Shown here one piece after another: positions 17,067 to 26,153 of a stretch of 64,000 nt of DNA. Below the pieces are notes generated by a model. The model was not told where the DNA came from, did not search any database, and saw only the letters and a list, made by a program, of their open reading frames with translations. Where the stretch lies: assembly GCA_949283235.1 (NCBI GenBank), contig CASDRY010000145.1:31781-95780 (forward strand), read 5' to 3'. Numbering within the stretch: position 1 is the stretch's first letter; every line of letters starts with the position of its first letter. This DNA comes from an uncultured Spirochaetales bacterium. GTDB taxonomy: Bacteria > Spirochaetota > Spirochaetia > Sphaerochaetales > Sphaerochaetaceae. The position numbers and the translations under genes are program-made.

Positions 17067-19612
17067 CTTACGCTGAACCTCCTTCTGCATATTCCCTTAT
17101 AAATACAACCCTTGCAGTTCGTGTCGCTTGCTATAGCATGCCAATCACCAGATGAAATGCCATCTGCAGCTTCCTTGAGCCTTTCCTTCAGCTCATCACG
17201 GGAAGGAGATGGAGAGGATGGTGTGAACTTCCCATCAAGTAGTGATATGAAATATGAATCAGAGACAGGAAGAGTGAAATTCTCATCTTCATCTATAAGC
17301 ATCCTGTAGATATGGAACTGGAAGCTCTTCTCCTTTTTAAGATCACTCTGGAAAGCTCTTCCTTTCTTGTAATCATAAACGATGTATGAGGAGCCATCCG
17401 TGGAGATGGCTATCCTGTCAACTCTTCCATCAATGGAGAAACCATACTCAGGAAATGCTTTCACGATTTTCTCCTCCAATCCTTTTCTATCAGGGAGAGG
17501 ATCTGAAATCTCATCCATCCACTTAACGACTTTTCTGAGTTTATCAAGATACTTTGCTCTCAGGTAGCTGATAAGAAAATGAGTAGGTCTTGATGCAGAG
17601 AGCGGCATATCCTCACCATCAGACCTCACCCCATTACTCCATTTCCCCATTTCCTCATCAAAGAGACGCGGGATATCATCATCGGGAAATAAGCACCCCT
17701 CACGATAATACCTTTCAAGAATGCTATGGAGCCTAGAACCTATTTCAAGATGATCCATATCAACTGGTTCATAGGACGGAAGGTTCCTTAAATCAAATGC
17801 GTATTGCAACGCATATTGGTAAGGACACCTTACATATACATTATATGATGAGTAGGAAAGAGTTACAGGTTTATCCCTTTTCTTTCCCATCTTCTTGTAA
17901 GTCATATCATCATTGGGAAGACGACGGCGTAAAGAGGAGCCAATAGCATTCTCATAACCAAGCTTCTGAAGAGGCATGATTTCAGAAGGAAGGCCTCCTA
18001 ACTCCTCTGCAAGTATTGGATCGGATGTTTCCAAAATCCCATTTCTTGCATTCCCCAGCATAAATGTGAGGGGAAGGGAAAAACCTGCATATGTCTCATA
18101 AGATGCGGAAAGGACAAGATTTTCCGTCATTGCACTGTACAGAGAGAGAAGAGTTCTTGTTATATCATCTTCATCTCGTTCGGAAGAAAGCTCGTAATCA
18201 GAAAGGAAGGAGGCCTTCTTAACTAATTCCGTGCCTTCTTTCTCGTTCAGTCCTATTATGAATCTGTATTTGAAAGGAACTGCGGCATCCTGAGTGAATG
18301 GATATACTGAAACACCTTTCTCCCGTTCTCTTGGAACATATTTCAGCTTCCCAAGATATGTAATAAAGAGCGGGAATAAAGGCTCTGTAGAAGCGTATCC
18401 ACACTCAATTGCCTCCTTAGCGCTTCTAAGGAAATCTGAAAGAGCCTTCATTGCGAAAGAGTAAACAGCCTCATCCTCGCTGTTTCCATGGAACTCCTCA
18501 TCCACGAGAAGCGCAGACATCAGAGCATGGATATAGCTCTCTATCATTCCTGGATCAGTTTCAGTCATTAACTTATCGAGCGTGAAACGGAGAGCTTTGT
18601 AGTATTCCTGTCCATAGCTCTTTGAAAGCTTCATGTATCTATCATTCTTCCTATCGGGAGCACTTGTTATCGAGTAACCGACAGCAGCCGCGATGAATGA
18701 TCTCATCACCTCGGGCTCTTTAAAAGGAATCGAAGGATTGAGAAAGAAGGCCTTGAGCGAATCAAGGGAGTATGAGGATGAATAGATCTCTGACAGCGAG
18801 GATAAGAATGAGCCAGCAGATGTGGAAAGAACTGTAAGACCTTCTCTGAAATCAAGGGGAATTCCGAAAAGGTAGGCTTCTTGTTCCAGATATGGCCGCA
18901 CACGATCAAGAGAGGCAGAGGCAATTGCTATTTCATCAAGAGTAACTCCAGATTTTATGAGTTTTCTTATCTCCAGGAACAGTGAACGTATCTCGCTCTT
19001 CTCATTCTGATAAACCACAAGAGAAGGTATTTCAGAAACAAGATCATCAACGATTTCAATGTATGCTGCACCTTCTAGCGCCTTGATGAGCCTTTCTTCC
19101 TTAGGAAATGCAGATGGCATTACAAGGACATAATCATCTGAGAGAGTATCTGGTATTGAGAAAGGTACGAATGAGCCCTCATAAAGCCCCATCGCATCAA
19201 GAAACTTTCCATATTCCCTGCGGAGAAGACGTAAATCAGATTCAGCTTTCCGGCTCTTTTTCGGCAGTGCTATCGCATCATCGAGGTTTGGGAGAATAGG
19301 ACGGAAGAAGGAAGCAAGACGAGCTTTTATCTCAGGATATTCAGGAGATACGAAGTACTCCAGCTGATCTGCAAGAACAGATGAGATATAAGAGGAAAAC
19401 AGAAGACGCGCTTCATCTCTAATCTGAACTTTACCAGCTGATGATGGCATAAAAATGGCTGCAAAGCTATCAAAAGCAATGCATGATGAAGCCAGAAGCC
19501 CTTTTTTCCTTTCAATCACATATCGAGTAGAGAAAGCTCTGGCGCTTTCCTCTGTAGGGAAAACAAGGATTTTCCCGCTCTCTGCAATATCCATCAGCTC
19601 ATTTTGCGTCAT
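17063..19612 (-). CDS. addB: AddB-like subunit with iron-sulfur nuclease domain
   Basis: The 849-residue partner of AddA. No intact Walker A is seen at the N-terminus, as expected for the degenerate helicase half that recognises Chi. The C-terminal third is a PD-(D/E)XK nuclease: LSYSSYNVYVRCPYQYAL, then IDGRVDRIAIS and YIVYDYKKGRA, closing with NCKGCIYKGICRRRF. The early Cys plus these three should hold the [4Fe-4S] staple known from AddB and Cas4. The start used, 19612, has TATAAT ending 6 bases upstream and no ribosome-binding site; the 14 extra codons of a longer reading would cross that promoter. Confidence 0.88.
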   Translation of the reverse strand: MTQNELMDIAESGKILVFPTEESARAFSTRYVIERKKGLLASSCIAFDSFAAIFMPSSAGKVQIRDEARLLFSSYISSVLADQLEYFVSPEYPEIKARLASFFRPILPNLDDAIALPKKSRKAESDLRLLRREYGKFLDAMGLYEGSFVPFSIPDTLSDDYVLVMPSAFPKEERLIKALEGAAYIEIVDDLVSEIPSLVVYQNEKSEIRSLFLEIRKLIKSGVTLDEIAIASASLDRVRPYLEQEAYLFGIPLDFREGLTVLSTSAGSFLSSLSEIYSSSYSLDSLKAFFLNPSIPFKEPEVMRSFIAAAVGYSITSAPDRKNDRYMKLSKSYGQEYYKALRFTLDKLMTETDPGMIESYIHALMSALLVDEEFHGNSEDEAVYSFAMKALSDFLRSAKEAIECGYASTEPLFPLFITYLGKLKYVPREREKGVSVYPFTQDAAVPFKYRFIIGLNEKEGTELVKKASFLSDYELSSERDEDDITRTLLSLYSAMTENLVLSASYETYAGFSLPLTFMLGNARNGILETSDPILAEELGGLPSEIMPLQKLGYENAIGSSLRRRLPNDDMTYKKMGKKRDKPVTLSYSSYNVYVRCPYQYALQYAFDLRNLPSYEPVDMDHLEIGSRLHSILERYYREGCLFPDDDIPRLFDEEMGKWSNGVRSDGEDMPLSASRPTHFLISYLRAKYLDKLRKVVKWMDEISDPLPDRKGLEEKIVKAFPEYGFSIDGRVDRIAISTDGSSYIVYDYKKGRAFQSDLKKEKSFQFHIYRMLIDEDENFTLPVSDSYFISLLDGKFTPSSPSPSRDELKERLKEAADGISSGDWHAIASDTNCKGCIYKGICRRRFSVR

Positions 19613-19641
19613 AATGGGATTATAGGCTAAAATCAGATGGT
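19613..19641. promoter_or_regulatory. Overlapping divergent leaderless promoters (addB / CPBP protease)
   Basis: On the minus strand TATAAT (19624-19619) ends 6 bases before the addB ATG. On the plus strand TAAAAT (19628-19633) ends 8 bases before the protease ATG. The two start codons are only 29 bases apart, so the promoters must overlap completely and may exclude each other. Confidence 0.55.
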
Positions 19642-20520
19642 ATGATAACAGCAACCCCTGATAATCATTTCCAGCCTGTTATGGGAATTCTCGTGATAGT
19701 CGTCTCGCTGACGCTATGGCTTGTTTTCGGTCCGGTTCTTGCCCTTGTAGCGATGCATTATATGACAGCACTTCCTGAATCCTTATCGATGTATATAGGC
19801 GTGCATATTCCATACATAATGATGTTTCTCGGGCTTTTCCTCGGAGCAAAATTCCTTCTTAAAACAAAGCTCAGATTGCTTTTATCAGGTTCAGAAAGGA
19901 AGTTCAGATGGAAGTTCTTCTTCGCAGCAGCTTTGATTTACATAATCTTCATGACAGTAGCAGTACCTTTTGTATCAGGAGGTGTTAATAAAAGCGGTGT
20001 GACGCTCACAGAATACCTCATCACGCTCTTTCCTGTATTGCTTCTAACCCCTATGCAAGCTGTCTCTGAAGAGATATTCTTCCGGGCGCTTCCCGCGAGA
20101 ATCGTATATAAGGATAAGCTTCCCCAGTCTCTGCTGGAAGGTCTTCCCTTGATTATAATCTCAGGAATAATCTTCATGATTCCGCACCTTGGAAACAGGG
20201 AGGTCACATCATCAGCATCTGCGATTCTTCCTATGCTCTGCTACTTCTCATGGGGAAGTCTTGCAATGTTTTTAGCCCTTGCAACAGATGGATTCGAGGC
20301 TCCAGCTGCAATGCATGCTGCAAACAATCTTTTTATAGCTTTATTTGTTAACTATGAGGGCTCATCGATGCCTGCAAAAGCGCTTTTCACAGCAAAGAGT
20401 GCAGGAAGCCTTGCGACACTTATAGAAACTATCATTGTCTTCCTGATTCTCTATCTATTCGCGCTGAAAAGCGGCAAATGCATAGAAGGCTTCATTCCCA
20501 GAAGCAAAAAACAGCTATAA
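19642..20520 (+). CDS. CPBP-family intramembrane glutamic endopeptidase
   Basis: A polytopic membrane protein of 292 residues with about seven to eight hydrophobic helices. The CPBP/Rce1-type motif SEEIFFRALPAR appears near residue 137, and matching histidines follow in IPHLGNRE and in MHAANNLF near residue 228. Members are glutamate-dependent membrane proteases linked to prenyl-protein processing in eukaryotes and to bacteriocin immunity or signalling in bacteria; the substrate here is unknown. The ATG follows a TAAAAT box by 8 bases. The nuclease gene lies 18 bases downstream. Confidence 0.85.
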   Translation: MITATPDNHFQPVMGILVIVVSLTLWLVFGPVLALVAMHYMTALPESLSMYIGVHIPYIMMFLGLFLGAKFLLKTKLRLLLSGSERKFRWKFFFAAALIYIIFMTVAVPFVSGGVNKSGVTLTEYLITLFPVLLLTPMQAVSEEIFFRALPARIVYKDKLPQSLLEGLPLIIISGIIFMIPHLGNREVTSSASAILPMLCYFSWGSLAMFLALATDGFEAPAAMHAANNLFIALFVNYEGSSMPAKALFTAKSAGSLATLIETIIVFLILYLFALKSGKCIEGFIPRSKKQL

Positions 20521-20538
20521 TGTCCGAAGGAGTGGAAA

Positions 20539-21540
20539 ATGGCGAGGAAAAAGAAAACCAAGAAAAAGAGCAAGCTTAAAAGGCTGCTTATAACATTGCT
20601 TATACTTATTGTACTGTTCCTAGTACTTTGTTTCATTACACCTCCTGATACAGATAATGGGATTACAGCAGATGGAGAGATCAAAGGACTGGAACTTCCG
20701 CGTCCTATCGATGGAGAGCAGATAATAACCCATACTGGTTATACTCTCTCATACAATGAGGAATATGAGCTTCCATCATATGTTGCCTATGAACTGACCA
20801 AGGCTGAGGTACTTGGAGGAGAAGACAGGGAAGATAATTTCAGAGCAGACAATTCCGTGCGTACAGGCTCAGCTTCATTGGATGATTATCGTGGTTCAGG
20901 ATATGACAGAGGGCATATGGCCCCAGCTGCTGACTTCAAATGGTCTGCAGAGGCTATGAGCGATACATTCTATCTTTCCAATATGTGCCCACAGGATCCA
21001 TCATTCAATAGAGGGATATGGGCGGATCTTGAAGCAGTTGTAAGGACAATGGCCTATGATAACGAATCTGTATATGTGGTAACTGGACCCGTACTGACAG
21101 ATGGCCCTTATGAGACTATCGGAGAGAATAAGGTGGCTGTGCCTAAGCGCTTCTATAAAGTCGTCCTTGATTACACCAATCCAGATATCAAAGCTATCGG
21201 ATTCGTGCTTCCGAATGAGAACTCAGATAAATCGCTCCAGAGCTTTGCAATGACAGTTGATGAAGTGGAGGAAATCACAGGTCTCGATTTCTATCCCGCT
21301 CTTCCAGATGAAGAGGAAGCTGTAATTGAAAGCGAGATGAGCACAGCAGACTGGAATTTCACAGCATTCATGCCAACTGGAGAAACGGCAGATCCATCTG
21401 AGCTTGATTACGTGGCACCTTCATCATCTCTCAAGGACAAGGTTCTGAATACAGCTATCTCGGTTTTTGTGGACATAAAAGGCGAAGTCTTTGATATGCT
21501 GGGAATAAGGGAAATAGCTGAAACTATAGGTCTTATCTAA
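20539..21540 (+). CDS. Membrane-anchored DNA/RNA non-specific endonuclease
   Basis: A beta-beta-alpha-metal nuclease of the NucA/EndoG family, 333 residues. A very basic start (KKKTKKKSKLKR) and one hydrophobic helix at about residues 15-35 form an uncleaved signal-anchor, leaving the enzyme outside the inner membrane. The active-site motif is DRGHMAPA (His126 general base), with Asn148 and Asn157 in SNMCPQDPSFNRGIW as metal ligand region. A periplasmic or surface nuclease could scavenge nucleotides. The start has GAAGGAG eight bases upstream. The C-terminal 80 residues are unassigned. Confidence 0.9.
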   Translation: MARKKKTKKKSKLKRLLITLLILIVLFLVLCFITPPDTDNGITADGEIKGLELPRPIDGEQIITHTGYTLSYNEEYELPSYVAYELTKAEVLGGEDREDNFRADNSVRTGSASLDDYRGSGYDRGHMAPAADFKWSAEAMSDTFYLSNMCPQDPSFNRGIWADLEAVVRTMAYDNESVYVVTGPVLTDGPYETIGENKVAVPKRFYKVVLDYTNPDIKAIGFVLPNENSDKSLQSFAMTVDEVEEITGLDFYPALPDEEEAVIESEMSTADWNFTAFMPTGETADPSELDYVAPSSSLKDKVLNTAISVFVDIKGEVFDMLGIREIAETIGLI

Positions 21541-21550
21541 GATTGAGGAG

Positions 21551-21562
21551 TATAATCTGCAT
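21551..21562 (+). promoter_or_regulatory. -10 box abutting the aldo/keto reductase start (leaderless)
   Basis: TATAAT (21551-21556) is followed by six bases and the ATG. An upstream GAGGAG is part of the region before the -10 and would not be in the message. Confidence 0.6.
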
Positions 21563-22672
21563 ATGGATAATTTATTTGATTTGAATAAAGGCAAACTTGG
21601 ATTCGGGCTTATGAGGCTTCCGAAAGATGGAAGCGGAAAGATAGATGAGAAAGAAACTGCCTCTATGGTAGATAGATTCCTCGAAGCGGGTTTTACCTAT
21701 TTCGATACAGCTTATGTCTACCCCGGTTCTGAGGAGATCTTCAGGAAGACGATAGGATCAAGACACAGGAGAGATAGCTATACAATCGCATCCAAAATGT
21801 CAGGATGGGCGTTATCGAAAGAGAAGAGTCCTGAGAAGATGTTTGAAGAACAGCTTGAAAGGACTGGTCTTGATTACTTTGATTTCTACCTGCTTCACAG
21901 CGTACAGAAGGACCATCTTCCTACCTATGAGAAGTATGATGCATGGTCATACTGCGCAAAGCTGAAGAAGGAAGGAAAGATAAGGCATTTCGGATTCTCA
22001 TTCCATGACACCCCGGAGCTTCTTGATAAACTTCTCAATGAGCATCCAGAAACGGAGTTCGTGCAGCTTCAGATAAACTATCTGGACTGGACAAGTCCAA
22101 GGGTGCAGTCTGAAGGGATCTACCGCATTGCAAGGAAACACAACAAGCCTATTATCATAATGGAGCCTGTGAAAGGTGGTCTTCTTTCAAATCTCATGCC
22201 AGAGATTACAAAACCCTTCGGAAACAAGACTCCAGCTTCCTATGCACTGAGATACGCTGCAGGATTGGATGGAGTTCTTGCAGTGCTTTCCGGAATGAGC
22301 ACTCCCGAGCAGCTTGAGGAGAACATAAAGACATTCTCTCCATTCGAAAAACTCAATGAAAGCGAACTTGAAGCTATAAAGGAAGTGAAGAAAAGCATTG
22401 AGGATTTGCAGGTAATACAATGCACTTCATGCAGGTACTGCACTCCTGGATGCCCGAAGAAGATTGCTATCCCTGATATCTTCAGATACATGAATGAAGC
22501 TTCCGTTCTTTCTGATAAATCCAGACCTAAGGAAAGTTATGCTTCCATGATAGCTGATGGAAAATCTGGAAGAGCAACAGATTGTATCAAATGCGGAAAG
22601 TGCGAGAAGACTTGTCCTCAGAAACTTCCTATTAGAGAACTGCTTGAAAAAGCAGAAAGCATACTCTGCTAA
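21563..22672 (+). CDS. Aldo/keto reductase with C-terminal ferredoxin-like domain
   Basis: A 369-residue oxidoreductase. The TIM-barrel part has the AKR tetrad: Asp and Tyr in YFDTAYVYPGSEE, Lys in TIASKMS, and His in YLLHSVQ. The last 90 residues carry two Cys clusters, CTSCRYCTPGCP and CIKCGKCEKTCP, predicting two [4Fe-4S] centres, as in a widespread anaerobe AKR subgroup whose physiological substrate is unknown. The gene ends in a strong terminator. Its final 88 bases plus terminator are duplicated at 31542-31669. Confidence 0.92.
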   Translation: MDNLFDLNKGKLGFGLMRLPKDGSGKIDEKETASMVDRFLEAGFTYFDTAYVYPGSEEIFRKTIGSRHRRDSYTIASKMSGWALSKEKSPEKMFEEQLERTGLDYFDFYLLHSVQKDHLPTYEKYDAWSYCAKLKKEGKIRHFGFSFHDTPELLDKLLNEHPETEFVQLQINYLDWTSPRVQSEGIYRIARKHNKPIIIMEPVKGGLLSNLMPEITKPFGNKTPASYALRYAAGLDGVLAVLSGMSTPEQLEENIKTFSPFEKLNESELEAIKEVKKSIEDLQVIQCTSCRYCTPGCPKKIAIPDIFRYMNEASVLSDKSRPKESYASMIADGKSGRATDCIKCGKCEKTCPQKLPIRELLEKAESILC

Positions 22673-22673
22673 G

Positions 22674-22713
22674 AGAGAAGCTCCCTGTCAGATAATGGCA
22701 AGGGAGCTTCTAT
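22674..22713. terminator. Bidirectional terminator between aldo/keto reductase and SLC13 gene
   Basis: A GAAGCTCCCT / AGGGAGCTTC stem (10 bp, loop of 14 bases) lies between the convergent stop codons and is followed by TATTC on the plus strand and TCTCTCTT on the minus strand. Nearly the same hairpin recurs at about 31633-31666. Confidence 0.75.
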
Positions 22714-24096
22714 TCATAGACCAAAAACTGAAAACACAGACAACCAGATAGCAATAACGATTGCAGAAACGACGGTCATCACAATACCTCGCTTAGCAAG
22801 ATCTCCAGGGGTGAATGCACCAGATGAAAATGGAATGACATTCACAGGACTAGATGTAACAACAATGAAAGCCAAAGCTGAGGAGAAAATGCAAGGAGCA
22901 ACAAGATTCCATGCCGCAATATCCAAAGAAGTACTCAAGGTTATCATGATAGGAACAAGGAGGATTCCTGCAACTGTATTGCTGCTGAACATGATCTTCA
23001 GAACAGATACTGTAAGAACTATGTAAAACACCCTTACGAAGACATTCGACCTGAGCAATGCCGGAATAAAGAGTATATTGGCCAGTCCTTCAGCAACACC
23101 TGTCGAGAAAAGCACATCTCCTAACAAGAGTCCACTGCATATAAGGATAATCGAATCCCAGTTGATACTCCTAACGGAACTCTTCCAGTCCAGCACAGCT
23201 ATTCCAGGAAGAAAGAGCACTACCCCTGCAAAAAGAGCGACCATATGGCTTGGTATATCAAGGCTCGATCCAAGAATCCAGAAAATGATTGCTAGTATAA
23301 AATCCGCCAGCAAGAATCCTTCCTTAAGACCAAAAGGAGGTAAATCGCTATCTATAACAAGCGGACTCTGGTCCTTGATTTCCCTGGACAGGATAATCCA
23401 GCCGCAAACAAGAAGCGTCAAGGCAATAGGTACACCTATAAGCATCCAATGTCCGAAGCTTATCGAGACACCTGCATACTGTTCCATATATGTAACAGCA
23501 ACTAGATTGGATCCTGTGGCTATGGGAGTTGCGACGCCTCCGAAAGCAGGTCCCCATGCAACACCTATCATCATCACCTTGGCAAGCCTGCTGTAATCAG
23601 GACGGTTTCTAGCCTCTTCCAGAATCGCTGTTGCCAAGGGGAAGATAATAGCAGCTGCTGCTACCTCTGTAACCCACATAGCAAGAAGCATCCCAGCAAG
23701 CATAAGACCGAAAAGCACCTGCCTAGGCCTATTTCCAAACAGACCGAATATGATTACTGCAATACGCTTTCCAAGTGCTGTATGCTGAAAAGCATTACCA
23801 AGAAGGAGCACACCTAGGAAGAAAACGAAAGTGCTATCTCCGAAGCTTGATGCGACTGCTTCGGGGAAATCCATGAGGCCGAGAGCAGGAACAAGAAGCA
23901 GCAAGGATAAAGAGACCACAGACATGGGTGCAAGCTGAAAACACCAGCTTATTACGGCATAAACAAGCAATGCGATGGCAATAATACCTTCTGCTCCGCT
24001 TCCAAGCTGCAAGACAGAATTAATTGCATCTGCAAAGAAACCTGCAAGAACAACAAGGAACAGGAGCAGATAGAAAAATACTGATCTGCTCTTCAT
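22714..24096 (-). CDS. SLC13/DASS-family permease
   Basis: A 460-residue membrane protein with about 11-12 hydrophobic helices and the two-fold repeat of divalent-anion:sodium symporters. The region ATPIATGSNLVAVTYM and the later repeat SSNTVAGILLVPIMI correspond to the Ser-Asn-Thr loops that bind sodium and a carboxylate in VcINDY-type carriers. Substrates in the family are dicarboxylates, citrate or sulfate. It is the last gene of the sigma-54-controlled TRAP/Tm-1-like operon, 8 bases behind the TIM-barrel gene, so it may import a substrate or export a product of that pathway. Confidence 0.85.
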   Translation of the reverse strand: MKSRSVFFYLLLFLVVLAGFFADAINSVLQLGSGAEGIIAIALLVYAVISWCFQLAPMSVVSLSLLLLVPALGLMDFPEAVASSFGDSTFVFFLGVLLLGNAFQHTALGKRIAVIIFGLFGNRPRQVLFGLMLAGMLLAMWVTEVAAAAIIFPLATAILEEARNRPDYSRLAKVMMIGVAWGPAFGGVATPIATGSNLVAVTYMEQYAGVSISFGHWMLIGVPIALTLLVCGWIILSREIKDQSPLVIDSDLPPFGLKEGFLLADFILAIIFWILGSSLDIPSHMVALFAGVVLFLPGIAVLDWKSSVRSINWDSIILICSGLLLGDVLFSTGVAEGLANILFIPALLRSNVFVRVFYIVLTVSVLKIMFSSNTVAGILLVPIMITLSTSLDIAAWNLVAPCIFSSALAFIVVTSSPVNVIPFSSGAFTPGDLAKRGIVMTVVSAIVIAIWLSVFSVFGL

Positions 24097-24104
24097 AGAT
24101 TACC

Positions 24105-24932
24105 TTAAAGCGTGATTGACTTAAGTGCCCTCACTGTATCGCTTACAGCACCCTCGACAGGGAGCCTCTCAACACTGCTTGCAGCAACAAAACCTACGGC
24201 AACAGTGTTCTGTACAACCTTCTCCACGTCGGATGGAGAGACTATAGGTCCTCCATGACACATCGGAATGATTGAAGGCTTTACACGTTTTGCTGCGGAA
24301 AGTATAGCCTCAGTTTTCTCAATCGCAACATCCAAAGGACTTGCTTTCATAACACCGACATCGCCGCCAGCTGTAAGTCCAACATGAGATACGATGATAT
24401 CAATATCTGCATCAGCAAGCATCTCGGCCTCTTCTGGGTTATAGCAGTAAGCCATAGTGAAGAAACCAAGTTTCTTTGCGAGAACAAGGCTTTCAACTTC
24501 TCTCTTGAAACCAAGCCCAACCTGTTCTAGCTCCTGCCTTATAGGACCGCTGAGTTTTCCTATTGTAGGGAAATTGATCACTCCGCTGTAACCTATTGTA
24601 GAAAGAGAAGTGAGGAATTCCTCCATATCCCTTGTAGGATCAACTCCGTAGATACCCGCGACAACAGGAGTCTTTCTAGCCATATTCAGAATCTGTGTAC
24701 GCCCCATATCATAGACAATCTGGTTAGCATCCCCTATCGGCAGATTACCCGCGATACTGGCAATGCCGTTCATCCTATACTGGCCGGAGTTATAAACGAT
24801 AATCATATCAGCTCCAGCTTTCTCCTCTACTCTTGCCATCAGGCCATTTCCTGCAGCAGCCGCAAGGATAAGTTTTCTTTTATCTACACAGTTATTGAGG
24901 CTTGCAATAACCTCTTCCCTATTGAATCTCAT
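24105..24932 (-). CDS. Phosphoenolpyruvate hydrolase-family TIM-barrel protein (Tm-1 C-terminal-like)
   Basis: A 275-residue alpha/beta barrel of Pfam PEP_hydrolase type (the second half of plant Tm-1). It has the family's opening (NCVDKRKLILAAAAGNGLMA), VEEKAGADMIIVYNSGQYRM, then VVAGIYGVDPTRDM, the VSHVGLTAGGDVG loop and IPMCHGGPIVSP. The reaction is not established for most members; a C-C lyase or hydrolase acting on a keto acid is plausible. Its ATG overlaps the stop of the UPF0261 gene by 4 bases, keeping the two halves that are fused in plants and fungi as a coupled pair. Confidence 0.85.
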   Translation of the reverse strand: MRFNREEVIASLNNCVDKRKLILAAAAGNGLMARVEEKAGADMIIVYNSGQYRMNGIASIAGNLPIGDANQIVYDMGRTQILNMARKTPVVAGIYGVDPTRDMEEFLTSLSTIGYSGVINFPTIGKLSGPIRQELEQVGLGFKREVESLVLAKKLGFFTMAYCYNPEEAEMLADADIDIIVSHVGLTAGGDVGVMKASPLDVAIEKTEAILSAAKRVKPSIIPMCHGGPIVSPSDVEKVVQNTVAVGFVAASSVERLPVEGAVSDTVRALKSITL

Positions 24933-26143
24933 TTCTCCTCCTTTTCCATCATCGAAAGAAACCTTGCAAGAATCGTCTCAGCAAAAGCTTCGTCATTTAT
25001 GTGGCAATCAACACTTGTCACAGCCACTGTTGCAGGAAGTTTTGATGAAAGTTCATCAATAAAGGCTTTATCAGCTTCTGGAAGCCAGAATACTTTCCCT
25101 TCAGAATCGACATTATCGAAACCCTTCAGAGGAATAATTACTTCTGTCCTTCCTGGAATAGAGCAGCCCAATCTCTCTGCAAAGAGAGCCGCAGCTTTTT
25201 TCATCTCATTTGCATCTGCCCTCATTTTCACCGATGCAGGACTGTGCTTATAAAGCATTCTGGCTTTCTGTGTTTCTGTAAGGCTATCCTCTGTTCCAAG
25301 ATTGATCATCTCAAGAGCTCCAGGAACAACAATATATGGAATACCCATTTTCACAGCTCCTCGAAGCCTTTCATCTCCAACTGGATAGATTCCACCTGCA
25401 ACCTCATCGATGATTTCCGTAGTCGTAACATCAATAACTCCAGAGAAATACCCGGAACGAATCATCTTCTCCATAATCTTTCCGCCGGAAACACCCCTTG
25501 CATGGAAAATAAGGACCTCATATCCAAGGGCCTCAAGTCTTGCCGTAAGCCTGTCAACACAGGGAGTGGTAACACCAAAACAGCTTATCGCAATAGCTTT
25601 CTTCTCGCTCTTGGAAAGAACTCCTGCCTCAATCATTCCCGTAAGAATAGAGGCTGCTTCTTTCAGCATATAGCGTGTAAGGAAATTCAGGTTCTGCACA
25701 TCCACTACAGGATTCAGGAGGAGGATATCCTCCCCCTGAACATAGGGAAGCGTATTTCCAGAAGCCATCGTCGTGACTATCAGCTTCGGTATACCAATTG
25801 GAAGTTCATGCATCGCAGCCGATGCCATTGTGGTTCCGCCAGATCCTCCCAGAGAGATGATTGCATCGAGCTTTTTCTCTTCATATAGCTCTCTGACAAC
25901 TCTTTTGAGGCCATCTGTCATCATATTGATTGCCTCACTTCTAACCTTGGAACTGAGAATTCTCTCAAGATTCTCTCCTGCGACCTCAGCTTGCGAGATA
26001 TCCACACAATCAGGGCTTTTGCGACTCATACCCATGTCAACAACTATTACATCAAGGCCATTCCTCTCGATCTCCTCCTTAAGAAACAGAGCTTCATCAG
26101 CCTTTGTATCCATTGTTGAGCAAAGGACAACTTTCTTTCCCAT
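24929..26143 (-). CDS. Tm-1-like ATP-binding domain protein (UPF0261)
   Basis: A 404-residue protein of the UPF0261/Tm-1 N-terminal family. Signature parts are the start KKVVLCSTMDTKADEALFLK, the Gly-rich ISLGGSGGTTMASAAMHELP nucleotide loop, VTTMASGN, and the late DVTTTEIIDEVAGG region. In tomato Tm-1 the matching domain binds ATP and inhibits tobamovirus replication; the bacterial role is unknown. It follows the TRAP permease with a good ribosome-binding site (AGGGGG) and precedes the TIM-barrel half. The operon context suggests a catabolic ATP-dependent step on an imported carboxylate. Confidence 0.88.
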   Translation of the reverse strand: MGKKVVLCSTMDTKADEALFLKEEIERNGLDVIVVDMGMSRKSPDCVDISQAEVAGENLERILSSKVRSEAINMMTDGLKRVVRELYEEKKLDAIISLGGSGGTTMASAAMHELPIGIPKLIVTTMASGNTLPYVQGEDILLLNPVVDVQNLNFLTRYMLKEAASILTGMIEAGVLSKSEKKAIAISCFGVTTPCVDRLTARLEALGYEVLIFHARGVSGGKIMEKMIRSGYFSGVIDVTTTEIIDEVAGGIYPVGDERLRGAVKMGIPYIVVPGALEMINLGTEDSLTETQKARMLYKHSPASVKMRADANEMKKAAALFAERLGCSIPGRTEVIIPLKGFDNVDSEGKVFWLPEADKAFIDELSSKLPATVAVTSVDCHINDEAFAETILARFLSMMEKEEK

Positions 26144-26153
26144 AAATCCCCCT